Below, piece after piece: positions 40,387 to 58,357 of a stretch of 64,000 nucleotides of DNA. Position 1 is the stretch's first letter. Each line of letters opens with the position of its first letter. The stretch is from assembly GCA_963210315.1 (NCBI GenBank), contig OY723250.1, forward strand, positions 2,108,001-2,172,000. Reading direction: 5' to 3'. Source of the DNA: Rhynchopus euleeides. Taxonomy: Eukaryota > Euglenozoa > Diplonemea > Diplonemida > Diplonemidae. Under the pieces are notes generated by a model. The model made no database searches, was not told the DNA's origin, and was given only the letters and a program-made list of their open reading frames with translations. The translations under genes were made by a program, and so were the position numbers.

Positions 40387-43300
40387 CCTGGGACCCCCCG
40401 TGTTTAAGTCCCCCCCTGGAGGCGATTTTCGGGGGGGGGGGGGGACTTAAACACGGGGGTAAGGGGTTGGGTGGGAGGCAAACTGGCTGACAGGGGACAA
40501 TGGGCGAGGTGGGTCGGGACGGCGCAAACTGGTCAGGGGGATCATGGGGAGGTGGGTCGGGAGACATCCTTTACTCTACATTCACATCTATCTCTAATGG
40601 GGGCCTTCAGTGTGCGGAAAAGAAAGTCGCCTCCTTGGCGGCAGACACAGAGCGAAGGCCCCAGGATCGGTCTTAGGCGACCTTTCGGAACTCAACATAC
40701 TCCATGTTGGGTCCCGGGATCAGCTGACGGCGTTGGCCACGGCCTTCGTACTGAGGACCGGACACAATCCGTGTGAACCCCCACCTGTCTCCTACCTTCT
40801 TGTCCTCAATGTCACTTAGGATTTCAAAATCATCCTGGGATATCTGAACGACACAGTCATGCACAGATTCCCGCAAATCCAGGACATCCTGGGAGGGGTG
40901 GTAGCGCACACAAGGTGTGTTCCTCAGCTCTGTGACATCCATGTTCTTTTGACACAGAGCTGAGGGCCAGAGGGCAGCACGGAAGGCACTACAGACGTTC
41001 TCATCCGAGACCGACCTGTAGGCATCCCTCAGCCACTGGCACACTTGTGGGCGGCGGGGTGGGGCGAGCTTCTCACCTTCCTCCAACTTCACGAGCAAAG
41101 GACCTGCCCATGATGACCACAGGTCCTTCAGGCTCTTCCGGACTTTGAGATTGCAACCGCTCTGGTCACCAATGTTGAGACGACCAGAGCGGTTGGGCGG
41201 GATGATAAAAATAATAAATCCCTTCTCACGCGCTCTCTTGACAACTTCAGTTGCGTAGTGATTGGCATAACCATCCATTACAAGCAGTGCCTTTTCAGTT
41301 GCGGGAAGTTGGGGTAGGGTCTCCAAGTACTCAAGCATCACGGGGGTGTTCATCCTACCCTCAGCCTGGCAGGTGAAGTGAACGCCGTTCCCGGACAGCT
41401 CCTCGCGATTTTGGTAGACGGTTGGGCGTCCTCGCCCAGTATTGCGTGTGCGTGGGCCTTGCCAGATCAACATGGGAGTCACAGGAATCACTCGACGAAT
41501 ATTAACCTCACAGGCATCATCACCTTCATTAACGTCGACCTCGACCCCCCACGTCAGAACGCCAGTTGTGTTCACCTTTTCCGAGCCCGTCGTCGCCGCA
41601 CACACCCGGGGCTCGAACTGCGACGACTGGCTGATCGTCGTGGAGGCGACGCTGTCCAGCGGGAGCCGCATCTCGTCCATGCCGAAGACGTACCGGAAGG
41701 CCCCGCTGGCTGCCGCAGCCATCACGGTCATGCGGGTATCCCGAATCAACCAGTCATCCTTGGGAATGTGGACAGACGAGTGGGATCCGATGCGGCGGGT
41801 CTTGATGGAGTAGTGACGACGGAAGCTCTCCCACCACAAGTCCATGTTCTTCGGCTCCTCCAGGTCCTTGCGTTTCAGGATCTGCTGGAAGAGTGCGCGA
41901 CACTGTTCGCCAGAAATGATGATGTTCTTCGCGCGCCGAGCAAGAATCCATGCAAAGACCTCCTGCTCACTCTCTTCATGGACCCGAGCTTTGCCTGCAT
42001 GTGCCGATTTCGTCCCGGTCGACTTGTTGCGCAGGACCTTCAGGTCAGCACGCCCCTTGGACCAGCGGCGAATGGACCGCTCGATCGAGTCGACGGTGCC
42101 GTTCCGGTAGTTGGGGTTGTTGTTGAGGAGGTGTCGTGCTGTTGCCGCAGTGCCCTTTGCGTCCATCATCTCTACCACAGTCAACTTGAACTGGGCATCT
42201 GGGCGGAAGCGCGCTGGGGCCAAGCGAGTGTCAGCACGTGTCCGGCGCTTCGAACTTGGACCGGCAGGATCAGAAGAAGAAGAAGCAGGCAGTGCTGACG
42301 GATCGGGATCAGCAACATGCGGGTCGGTCGAAGGGGCAGGAAGGACGGTGTCTGCAGGAGCATCGGGACCCCGCGGAAGTGACCCCTGACGTGATGAGTA
42401 TAAGAGGAGGTATGGTGTCTGTGATGCCTGGGTTGGAGGGTCGGTTGCACTCACCTGGCTGTCGTTTGCACGGTACCATCCGTCAGTGGTCAGCACGTCG
42501 GTCACGTAATGGCCGCTGAACCCACTGCTCCCGAGATGGTGAACCACCGCTCGGAGGGTGAACTGGGAACCCCCCACGGTGACCACCGGGTCAGGCTGGA
42601 GCAGGTACTGACGCTTGATGCTGCTGCCAGTACCGTCGTCGAGGTCAAACCGCTTTGCGCTCAACAGCAGGTCGGTCGTTCCTGGCTGGACTGCGATCTC
42701 AGGAAGGATCCTGTGAGGGACCTCTCGCTTGCACTCCCCCTCGCACATCACTTCTGTGACAGTGCTCTCAGCACACTCCTTCTGCAACAGTTCCGTCACA
42801 GTGACAGTACTCTCATCGCCGACATTGTCAGCAGCGAGTGTCAACTGGGCCGCAGGGAACTCTGAAAATGCCCGGGTCGCTGGGCAGATGGTGCATTGGA
42901 GGGTCCCCGACCTCTGCACAAGTCCTGGACCAAGCTCTTCGTCAGTCAGCGAGGAGGCGATGGCAGTACTGTATAACTCCGAAGCATCATGTTGAACCCC
43001 GATGGTAAAGTCCTCGGCAATCGGGCTCACCAGCGTCCTGATATCGCGCGGGCCACGGAGGAAACCAAGAAACCCCGTTCTGCAGGTTGCAAGGGCGGCA
43101 CGGTTGCTTGCCTCGAGTTCCGCCCGGCGTGCAGCTGTGTCAGTCTCGGGGGTGTCCACATCAACAGGGATGATGGGTTCGACCGCGACATCAGGCAGGT
43201 TCGCAGTCCCAAGCCAGCTTGCACGGAGAAACTGCATCAACGAGGCCGCGTAGCACGTGTTACCCACATTTTCGATACCCGTGATCTGAGGAACTGGAGT

Positions 43301-44106
43301 GGGAGACGACAGCGGAAGGGGATTCCCCGGAGGCACTGGATCGGGTTGGGGCGACAGGTCCGGTGTCAGGACGATGACCTCCGCCACGTCAGACTCCCTC
43401 TTGCGCTTCGACCTTGCCATCCGTCGGAGGGAGCGCCTGGACTGGGGAGGTGCAGGCGGGAGGGATGCGCGGAGGAGGGGCGGATCAGGTGGCGGTTGGT
43501 CAGTTGGACGGTGCGGCGGGGATTCGGCTGTTGCAGAAATCGCGACTCCAAGACAGGCACAGGCACACAGAACCGCGCACACCGACACGCGTGCAACCTG
43601 CTTGCGCTTTCCATGCTCGATGAACCCGAAAAGGGACGGCTGGGTGGGGGCCATTGTCGATGTGGATTATTCCTGCAATCAATGAGGATGTGTGGATGTG
43701 CAAGTGACAGGAGGTGCGAGGGGAGAGATCAGGACACAAGGGGTTTGCGAGTCGGTGGTGTGCTTGCAGGTGCTAGCAGGGAAAAAGACGAGGAGTTTGC
43801 TGATTTGGGTTCATGGGCTCGGGGAGGGGTCATCACTAAGTGAAGAAATGCCAAAGCTTGCCGATTCACATGACACCATATGCACCCCAAACGCCCCCCC
43901 CCCCCGCCCAGCCCTGTCCACCCCAAACCCCCCGCCCAGCCCAGCCCAGCCCACCCCCGGCCGGGGGCGGCGGCGGGGGGGGGGGGGGGCTGGGCTGGGG
44001 CACCCTCCCCTTACCACCGTGTTTAAGTCCCCCCCCCGCCAGACCCCCAGGGGGGGACTTAAACACGGGGGTAAGGGGGGGGGACTTATACACGGGGGGT
44101 CCCAGG
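40387..44106 (-). mobile_element. Complete TA-type transposon encoding a deubiquitinase-transposase
   Basis: 3720 bp. Ends: CCTGGGACCCCCCGTGTTTA on the left and its inverse on the right with one difference (TATAAG for TTTAAG), over about 30 bp. Target duplication TA at 40385-40386 and 44107-44108. Each end also carries an inverted second copy of the GTGTTTAAGTCCCCC motif (40437-40460; 44017-44075), so each terminus alone can form a hairpin. A single intact frame fills most of the element. Intact ends, intact frame and exact target duplication indicate a young insertion. Confidence 0.93.
40673..43654 (-). CDS. USP-type deubiquitinase fused to pogo/CENP-B-type transposase
   Basis: 993 codons, unbroken. 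Residues 124-420 match the USP (C19) ubiquitin-specific protease fold: Cys box GIENVGNTCYAASLMQFL (C134), QHDASEL (221-227), zinc-ribbon cysteines (C254, C257, C304, C308), LLLSAKRFDLDD (330-340), and His box GFSGHYVTDVL (H382) with WYRANDS (D398) and YLLLY. All three catalytic positions are present. Residues 480-545 form a psq-like helix-turn-helix and 555-622 a CENP-B/Tc5-like one (WWESFRRHYSIKTR). The DDE_1 core is at about 640-845: FGMDEM (D660), LVMDGYANHY (D794), PNRSGRLNIGDQSG (D830). A PIP-like QPSLFGFI followed by KRK lies at residues 5-18, then a hydrophobic cysteine-rich stretch (20-43). M79 (MARSKRKRE) is an alternative start that would omit both. Predicted role: TA-specific cut-and-paste transposase able to remove ubiquitin from itself or host factors; the latter is inference. 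Confidence 0.92.
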   Translation of the reverse strand: MAPTQPSLFGFIEHGKRKQVARVSVCAVLCACACLGVAISATAESPPHRPTDQPPPDPPLLRASLPPAPPQSRRSLRRMARSKRKRESDVAEVIVLTPDLSPQPDPVPPGNPLPLSSPTPVPQITGIENVGNTCYAASLMQFLRASWLGTANLPDVAVEPIIPVDVDTPETDTAARRAELEASNRAALATCRTGFLGFLRGPRDIRTLVSPIAEDFTIGVQHDASELYSTAIASSLTDEELGPGLVQRSGTLQCTICPATRAFSEFPAAQLTLAADNVGDESTVTVTELLQKECAESTVTEVMCEGECKREVPHRILPEIAVQPGTTDLLLSAKRFDLDDGTGSSIKRQYLLQPDPVVTVGGSQFTLRAVVHHLGSSGFSGHYVTDVLTTDGWYRANDSQVSATDPPTQASQTPYLLLYSSRQGSLPRGPDAPADTVLPAPSTDPHVADPDPSALPASSSSDPAGPSSKRRTRADTRLAPARFRPDAQFKLTVVEMMDAKGTAATARHLLNNNPNYRNGTVDSIERSIRRWSKGRADLKVLRNKSTGTKSAHAGKARVHEESEQEVFAWILARRAKNIIISGEQCRALFQQILKRKDLEEPKNMDLWWESFRRHYSIKTRRIGSHSSVHIPKDDWLIRDTRMTVMAAAASGAFRYVFGMDEMRLPLDSVASTTISQSSQFEPRVCAATTGSEKVNTTGVLTWGVEVDVNEGDDACEVNIRRVIPVTPMLIWQGPRTRNTGRGRPTVYQNREELSGNGVHFTCQAEGRMNTPVMLEYLETLPQLPATEKALLVMDGYANHYATEVVKRAREKGFIIFIIPPNRSGRLNIGDQSGCNLKVRKSLKDLWSSWAGPLLVKLEEGEKLAPPRRPQVCQWLRDAYRSVSDENVCSAFRAALWPSALCQKNMDVTELRNTPCVRYHPSQDVLDLRESVHDCVVQISQDDFEILSDIEDKKVGDRWGFTRIVSGPQYEGRGQRRQLIPGPNMEYVEFRKVA

Positions 44107-44172
44107 TAATATTTTTTGTGATTTTTTGTGAAATGGTTCGCGATTGTGCGATTTTTTGTGAAATGGTTTGAG

Positions 44173-44281
44173 GGGGGCCCTCGCTACCAAGTGTGACTGA
44201 GTGAGAAAAAGTGAGAAGTCAGCCATGTTTGGCTGACAACTGACGACTCGTGACTCACAGTGACTCGTAGCGAGGGCCCCC
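44173..44281 (+). mobile_element. 109-bp foldback element, subtype I
   Basis: 109 bp; target duplication GAG at 44170-44172 and 44282-44284. Confidence 0.96.
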
Positions 44282-44348
44282 GAGAGCGTGTGATTTTTTG
44301 CGAAGCCTGATATTTTTTGTGACGCTTTGCTATTTTTTGCGATTTTTT

Positions 44349-44457
44349 GGGGGCCCTCGCTACGAGTCACTGTGAGTCACGAGTCGTCAGTTGTCAGCCA
44401 AACATGGCTGACTTCTCACTTTTTCTCACTCAGTCACACTTGGTAGCGAGGGCCCCC
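44349..44457 (-). mobile_element. 109-bp foldback element, subtype I
   Basis: 109 bp; target duplication TTT at 44346-44348 and 44458-44460; opposite orientation to its neighbour 67 bp away. Confidence 0.96.
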
Positions 44458-45278
44458 TTTGTGAAATGGTTTGAGACCCGAAGGGGGTCGGGTACCCCCC
44501 CTCTGTCCCCCAGCACCAAGGGGGGTAGGGTAGGTCCCAGACACCCCAGGGCAAGGATTTGCCTTGCAGTTCGCCACTGCTTGCCGTTTCGTGGATCTCC
44601 ACGACCTGTGCCGCGCACCTTCGTTAGAGCAGCGACCTCAGGGGTGGGAGATGGCGTGACCGTTGTGAGATCCAAGACGGACGCTGACACACACGGCCAA
44701 TGTGCGTTGGTCCACTGCCGAGGAACCCTGAGGCAGCACTTCCTGCAGTGGCTGCAGGGTGGCACGGCCCCGGGCCGTGTTTCCCCAGCTGGCGCAGCAG
44801 ATACAATGCGTACCTTCAGGAGGAGTTGGGCATCACGTCCACCACCCTTTTTCCATAAACCCAAACCACTGCATCCGCCATTAGTGCCCAAGTGCCAGCA
44901 CCGCCCAAAACGCAAGAAGGCGCAGAAAGTCGCAAAAAAGAGCATTGTTGTTCGTGTTGTGCATGTCACTGTGCTAAGAGCCCGAAGGAGCAAAAGTAGA
45001 ACCTGCTGCGCTAGCCCCACCAAGGCGAGCAAAAAATCCCTTGTAAAAATTCTTAGAAAAAACCTGGTTCCCCGACCCAAAAAACCTGGAAAAAGGGCTC
45101 GTTCCCCGCCCAGGCCTGGTGGGCAGCACTGTTCTTTTTACCTCCACTTCCGCGCCCCAACGTGCAGGGGACCAGAAAGTTGCACAAGACAATGCAAGAG
45201 AACCCGGCATCCCTTTTTTGAGGGTCTTCGCTGCGTTGCCGAAAACGGCGTTGTTCGGTGCATTTCCTCCAGTTTTTA
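44458..45278. other. Unassigned segment with an open frame
   Basis: A plus-strand frame is open through to 45288 but recruits the adjacent 109-bp element and has no recognised domain. The stretch near 44960-45010 (KSRTCCASP in that frame) resembles, in inverse, 39675-39720 inside the TA-type element. Possibly a transposon remnant. Confidence 0.4.
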
Positions 45279-45656
45279 CATGGTATGACAAAGGTCTTAA
45301 TAAGAAAAGGATCTTTTCACTTCTTTCTTAAGACGTCTTAATGCAGGTGCTGCATTAAATTTCTTAAATTAATGACCCCCATTATTTTTAAGAAATGCAG
45401 GATTTCTTAAGATTTCTTAATGAAATGATGGACATTATTTCCATATCTCCCAGCATTAAAAATGTCCATCATTCTGAAAAAGATCTTTTAAGATCTTTTT
45501 CAGAATGATGGACATTAAAATGCTAGGCATTAAGAAACACGTCTTAAGAAATCAGTAAGAAATCTTTAAGAAATAGCCCTTTCGGCATTACATTAAGACG
45601 TCTTAAGAAATTTCGAGATATCTTAGCATTTCTTGCAAGATCTTTGTCATACCATG
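45279..45656. mobile_element. Foldback element with CATGGTATGACAAAG ends
   Basis: Inverted ends CATGGTATGACAAAGGTC and the near-inverse ATCTTTGTCATACCATG. The interior is made of TTCTTAAGA, CATTAAGA and GACGTCTTAA motifs. A perfect central hairpin near 45456-45518 pairs AATGTCCATCATTCTG and AAAAAGATC with their inverses. About 378 bp, no coding capacity, target duplication not resolved. Confidence 0.75.
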
Positions 45657-50715
<5,059 letters not shown>

Positions 50716-50716
50716 G

Positions 50717-50769
<53 letters not shown>

Positions 50770-51608
50770 GGACTTTCCAACACTCCAAAACGGGATCCTC
50801 CTATTTCGAGTGGAGACCCCATTAAGTCCACCCCCCCCCCTCCCGTTGGAACATGGTCGAGAACAGCAGTTGTCTTTGTACTTACCTATCACCCCCCCTC
50901 CCGTTGTGCATTGATCTGCCTTGTACAACATATCTGGTGTAGTGACTACAAAAAGGACTAACATTGCGAGAAGGTGCTGGGAGATTTACTTTTCCATTCC
51001 CTCTCGACGATCAAACCCCCCCCCCCCCCGAGGCGAGGACGGCTGCATGCTGCATGTCTCGGTGGGAAGAAGCCACCCCACCCCGACACCCCTCCATCGC
51101 TTCATCGCTCAACCCCCACGCACCGCCCCCCTGCCGTGGCCGTGTTTTGTTAATGTTTTTTTTGAAAGAACTCACACCTGCCACGCCATCCACAGCTGCC
51201 CTTCCCCTTCCTGCTTGCAACGAGAGGGAGGGCGGCTACGAAAGGGCCACACATGAGCTCTGTGTGTGTGGGGCCCACCCCTTCGCACAACGTGTTACTC
51301 CCCGCGATCCTGGGTGGGGTTGGGATCGGTGCAGGGATTCAGCATGTTCTGACAATCGGCGGCTTCTGGAACCACACACAACGCCATGGAAGGGGGGTGC
51401 CCGATCGAGCTGCCAGGCAGATCCAGGGGGGGTGGCGACGGGAAGAAACAGATGCGGCACGGCAGGGGGGGGGGGGCGTCTTGTTTACTGCTGACTGGCG
51501 GCACATCCGGCATGGGTATTAATTGACTCCCCCCCCCCTCACCCCCCTGCAAAGTGCACCGCCTCCTGGTGACAGTATGCAGGGGGGGGGGGGAGTGGGG
51601 GTTCCGCT
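50716..51608. other. 5' flank of LINE A copy 1
   Basis: (CT)n at 50717-50766, then C-runs (50829, 50888, 51017) and short open frames with no recognised features. Identical by eye to 56701-57593. Confidence 0.55.
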
Positions 51609-51739
51609 CAAGGATGGGAATAATCCAACAACCCTGGAATATAATCCATTTAGTCCATTTAATCCATTTAATCCAGGATTTAATCCAGCATTTAATCCCA
51701 CTGCAGGTGCTTCCAGGCCCTACCACCAGGTCGGTGCCG

Positions 51740-51928
51740 GTGGATCGTGGTCAACTTATGGACCTTCTCTGGCTGGAGCCTGTTGCGCCTCTTCTCAGAC
51801 TGCCAGCCCGCACAGCTGAAGATACGCTCCTGTGCGGCTGTTCTTGCTGGACAGCGGCCCGGGCTGCACCCCACCCCTGCGAGGGTGGACTCCGGCACAA
51901 GGCGACTGAATGTCAGCCACCACTGCTC
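51740..51928 (-). pseudogene. hAT C-terminal dimerisation block (remnant)
   Basis: Minus-strand peptide EQWWLTF...LVPESTLAGVGCSPGRCP with AAQERIFSCAGWQSEKRRNR and LQPEKVHKL matches the hAT dimerisation domain (WW..., ERxFS, R.RL). The rest of the transposase is missing, so this is a deletion remnant. Confidence 0.75.
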
Positions 51929-52185
51929 AGGCGGATCCACACACGGGACCACAGTTCCTCCACTCGTCGTGGTCGGACCTGACTGTGCCGGGGATGAAGA
52001 TGTTGAACACATGCAATGTCAACACGTCAATCGAAGCACGTCAAGGGGCATTTGCGCTTCGGTATTACGGCAACCTTCGTCATTAGTCGGCGAGCCTAGC
52101 TGGAAATGCACCCAAAATGCCCTCGCTGGCACCCCGCAGCACAAACCCCCAAAGGCGTGGATTAAATAGTAAAATCCAGGCGAAT

Positions 52186-52294
52186 GGGGGCCCTCGCTAC
52201 GAGTCACTGTGAGTCACGAGTCGTCAGTTTTCAGCCAAACGTGGCTGACTTCTCACTTTTTCTCACTCAGTCACACTTGGTAGCGAGGGCCCCC
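52186..52294 (-). mobile_element. 109-bp foldback element, subtype I
   Basis: 109 bp; target duplication AAT at 52183-52185 and 52295-52297; nested in the short hAT element. Confidence 0.96.
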
Positions 52295-52371
52295 AATAAA
52301 ATCCATTTAATCCATTTAATCCACGAGTTTAATCCATGAATATAATCCAGGGGTGCCATCCTTGGTTCCGC

Positions 52372-52571
52372 NNNNNNNNNNNNNNNNNNNNNNNNNNNNN
52401 NNNNNNNNNNNNNNNNNNNNNNNNNNNNNNNNNNNNNNNNNNNNNNNNNNNNNNNNNNNNNNNNNNNNNNNNNNNNNNNNNNNNNNNNNNNNNNNNNNNN
52501 NNNNNNNNNNNNNNNNNNNNNNNNNNNNNNNNNNNNNNNNNNNNNNNNNNNNNNNNNNNNNNNNNNNNNNN
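52372..52571. other. Assembly gap, 200 N
   Basis: A round 200-base run of N. It begins inside the right target duplication of the short hAT element, exactly where the similarity to 53248-58356 stops. Confidence 0.99.
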
Positions 52572-56700
<4,129 letters not shown>

Positions 56701-56701
56701 G

Positions 56702-56754
<53 letters not shown>

Positions 56755-57593
56755 GGACTTTCCAACACTCCAAAACGGGATCCTCCTATTTCGAGTGGAG
56801 ACCCCATTAAGTCCACCCCCCCCCCTCCCGTTGGAACATGGTCGAGAACAGCAGTTGTCTTTGTACTTACCTATCACCCCCCCTCCCGTTGTGCATTGAT
56901 CTGCCTTGTACAACATATCTGGTGTAGTGACTACAAAAAGGACTAACATTGCGAGAAGGTGCTGGGAGATTTACTTTTCCATTCCCTCTCGACGATCAAA
57001 CCCCCCCCCCCCCCGAGGCGAGGACGGCTGCATGCTGCATGTCTCGGTGGGAAGAAGCCACCCCACCCCGACACCCCTCCATCGCTTCATCGCTCAACCC
57101 CCACGCACCGCCCCCCTGCCGTGGCCGTGTTTTGTTAATGTTTTTTTTGAAAGAACTCACACCTGCCACGCCATCCACAGCTGCCCTTCCCCTTCCTGCT
57201 TGCAACGAGAGGGAGGGCGGCTACGAAAGGGCCACACATGAGCTCTGTGTGTGTGGGGCCCACCCCTTCGCACAACGTGTTACTCCCCGCGATCCTGGGT
57301 GGGGTTGGGATCGGTGCAGGGATTCAGCATGTTCTGACAATCGGCGGCTTCTGGAACCACACACAACGCCATGGAAGGGGGGTGCCCGATCGAGCTGCCA
57401 GGCAGATCCAGGGGGGGTGGCGACGGGAAGAAACAGATGCGGCACGGCAGGGGGGGGGGGGCGTCTTGTTTACTGCTGACTGGCGGCACATCCGGCATGG
57501 GTATTAATTGACTCCCCCCCCCCTCACCCCCCTGCAAAGTGCACCGCCTCCTGGTGACAGTATGCAGGGGGGGGGGGGAGTGGGGGTTCCGCT
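56701..57593. other. 5' flank of LINE A copy 2 (duplicate)
   Basis: Same sequence as 50716-51608, with (CT)n at 56702-56751. No gene recognised. Confidence 0.55.
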
Positions 57594-57724
57594 CAAGGAT
57601 GGGAATAATCCAACAACCCTGGAATATAATCCATTTAGTCCATTTAATCCATTTAATCCAGGATTTAATCCAGCATTTAATCCCACTGCAGGTGCTTCCA
57701 GGCCCTACCACCAGGTCGGTGCCG

Positions 57725-57913
57725 GTGGATCGTGGTCAACTTATGGACCTTCTCTGGCTGGAGCCTGTTGCGCCTCTTCTCAGACTGCCAGCCCGCACAG
57801 CTGAAGATACGCTCCTGTGCGGCTGTTCTTGCTGGACAGCGGCCCGGGCTGCACCCCACCCCTGCGAGGGTGGACTCCGGCACAAGGCGACTGAATGTCA
57901 GCCACCACTGCTC
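57725..57913 (-). pseudogene. hAT C-terminal dimerisation block (remnant), copy 2
   Basis: Duplicate of the block at 51740-51928, with ERIFSCAGW and RRNRLQPEKVHKL. Confidence 0.75.
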
Positions 57914-58170
57914 AGGCGGATCCACACACGGGACCACAGTTCCTCCACTCGTCGTGGTCGGACCTGACTGTGCCGGGGATGAAGATGTTGAACACATGCA
58001 ATGTCAACACGTCAATCGAAGCACGTCAAGGGGCATTTGCGCTTCGGTATTACGGCAACCTTCGTCATTAGTCGGCGAGCCTAGCTGGAAATGCACCCAA
58101 AATGCCCTCGCTGGCACCCCGCAGCACAAACCCCCAAAGGCGTGGATTAAATAGTAAAATCCAGGCGAAT

Positions 58171-58279
58171 GGGGGCCCTCGCTACGAGTCACTGTGAGTC
58201 ACGAGTCGTCAGTTTTCAGCCAAACGTGGCTGACTTCTCACTTTTTCTCACTCAGTCACACTTGGTAGCGAGGGCCCCC
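58171..58279 (-). mobile_element. 109-bp foldback element, subtype I
   Basis: 109 bp; target duplication AAT at 58168-58170 and 58280-58282; the duplicate of the copy at 52186. Confidence 0.96.
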
Positions 58280-58357
58280 AATAAAATCCATTTAATCCAT
58301 TTAATCCACGAGTTTAATCCATGAATATAATCCAGGGGTGCCATCCTTGGTTCCGCT

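Larger units (their letters stand above)
44110..44475. repeat. TTTTTTGTGAAATGG motif cluster split by two 109-bp elements
   Basis: Repeated ATTTTTTGTGATTTTTTGTG and TGTGAAATGGTTTGAG motifs, interrupted by 109-bp elements at 44173 and 44349. They match the cluster at 33655-33790. Confidence 0.5.
51609..52364 (-). mobile_element. Short hAT remnant element, copy 1
   Basis: Ends CAAGGATGG and CCATCCTTG; target duplication GTTCCGCT at 51601-51608, with the right copy (52365-52371) cut by the N gap after seven bases. Subterminal TTTAATCCATTTAATCC repeats lie on both sides. It retains only the C-terminal part of a hAT transposase and contains one 109-bp element. Confidence 0.85.
57594..58349 (-). 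mobile_element. Short hAT remnant element, copy 2
   Basis: Ends CAAGGATGG and CCATCCTTG; intact 8-bp target duplication GTTCCGCT at 57586-57593 and 58350-58357, which confirms the hAT assignment of both copies. Contains the remnant dimerisation block (about 57725-57913) and a 109-bp element. Confidence 0.9.

Noticed and set aside
44347-45288. 313-codon plus-strand frame
   Set aside because: Its start lies in a 109-bp element and the rest has no recognised feature; only a short KSRTCC stretch recurs elsewhere.
50716-50964. N-terminal 83-residue extension of the LINE A frame, also at 56701-56949
   Set aside because: It reads through a (GA)n tract into flanking sequence unrelated to RT; the element starts at about 50715.
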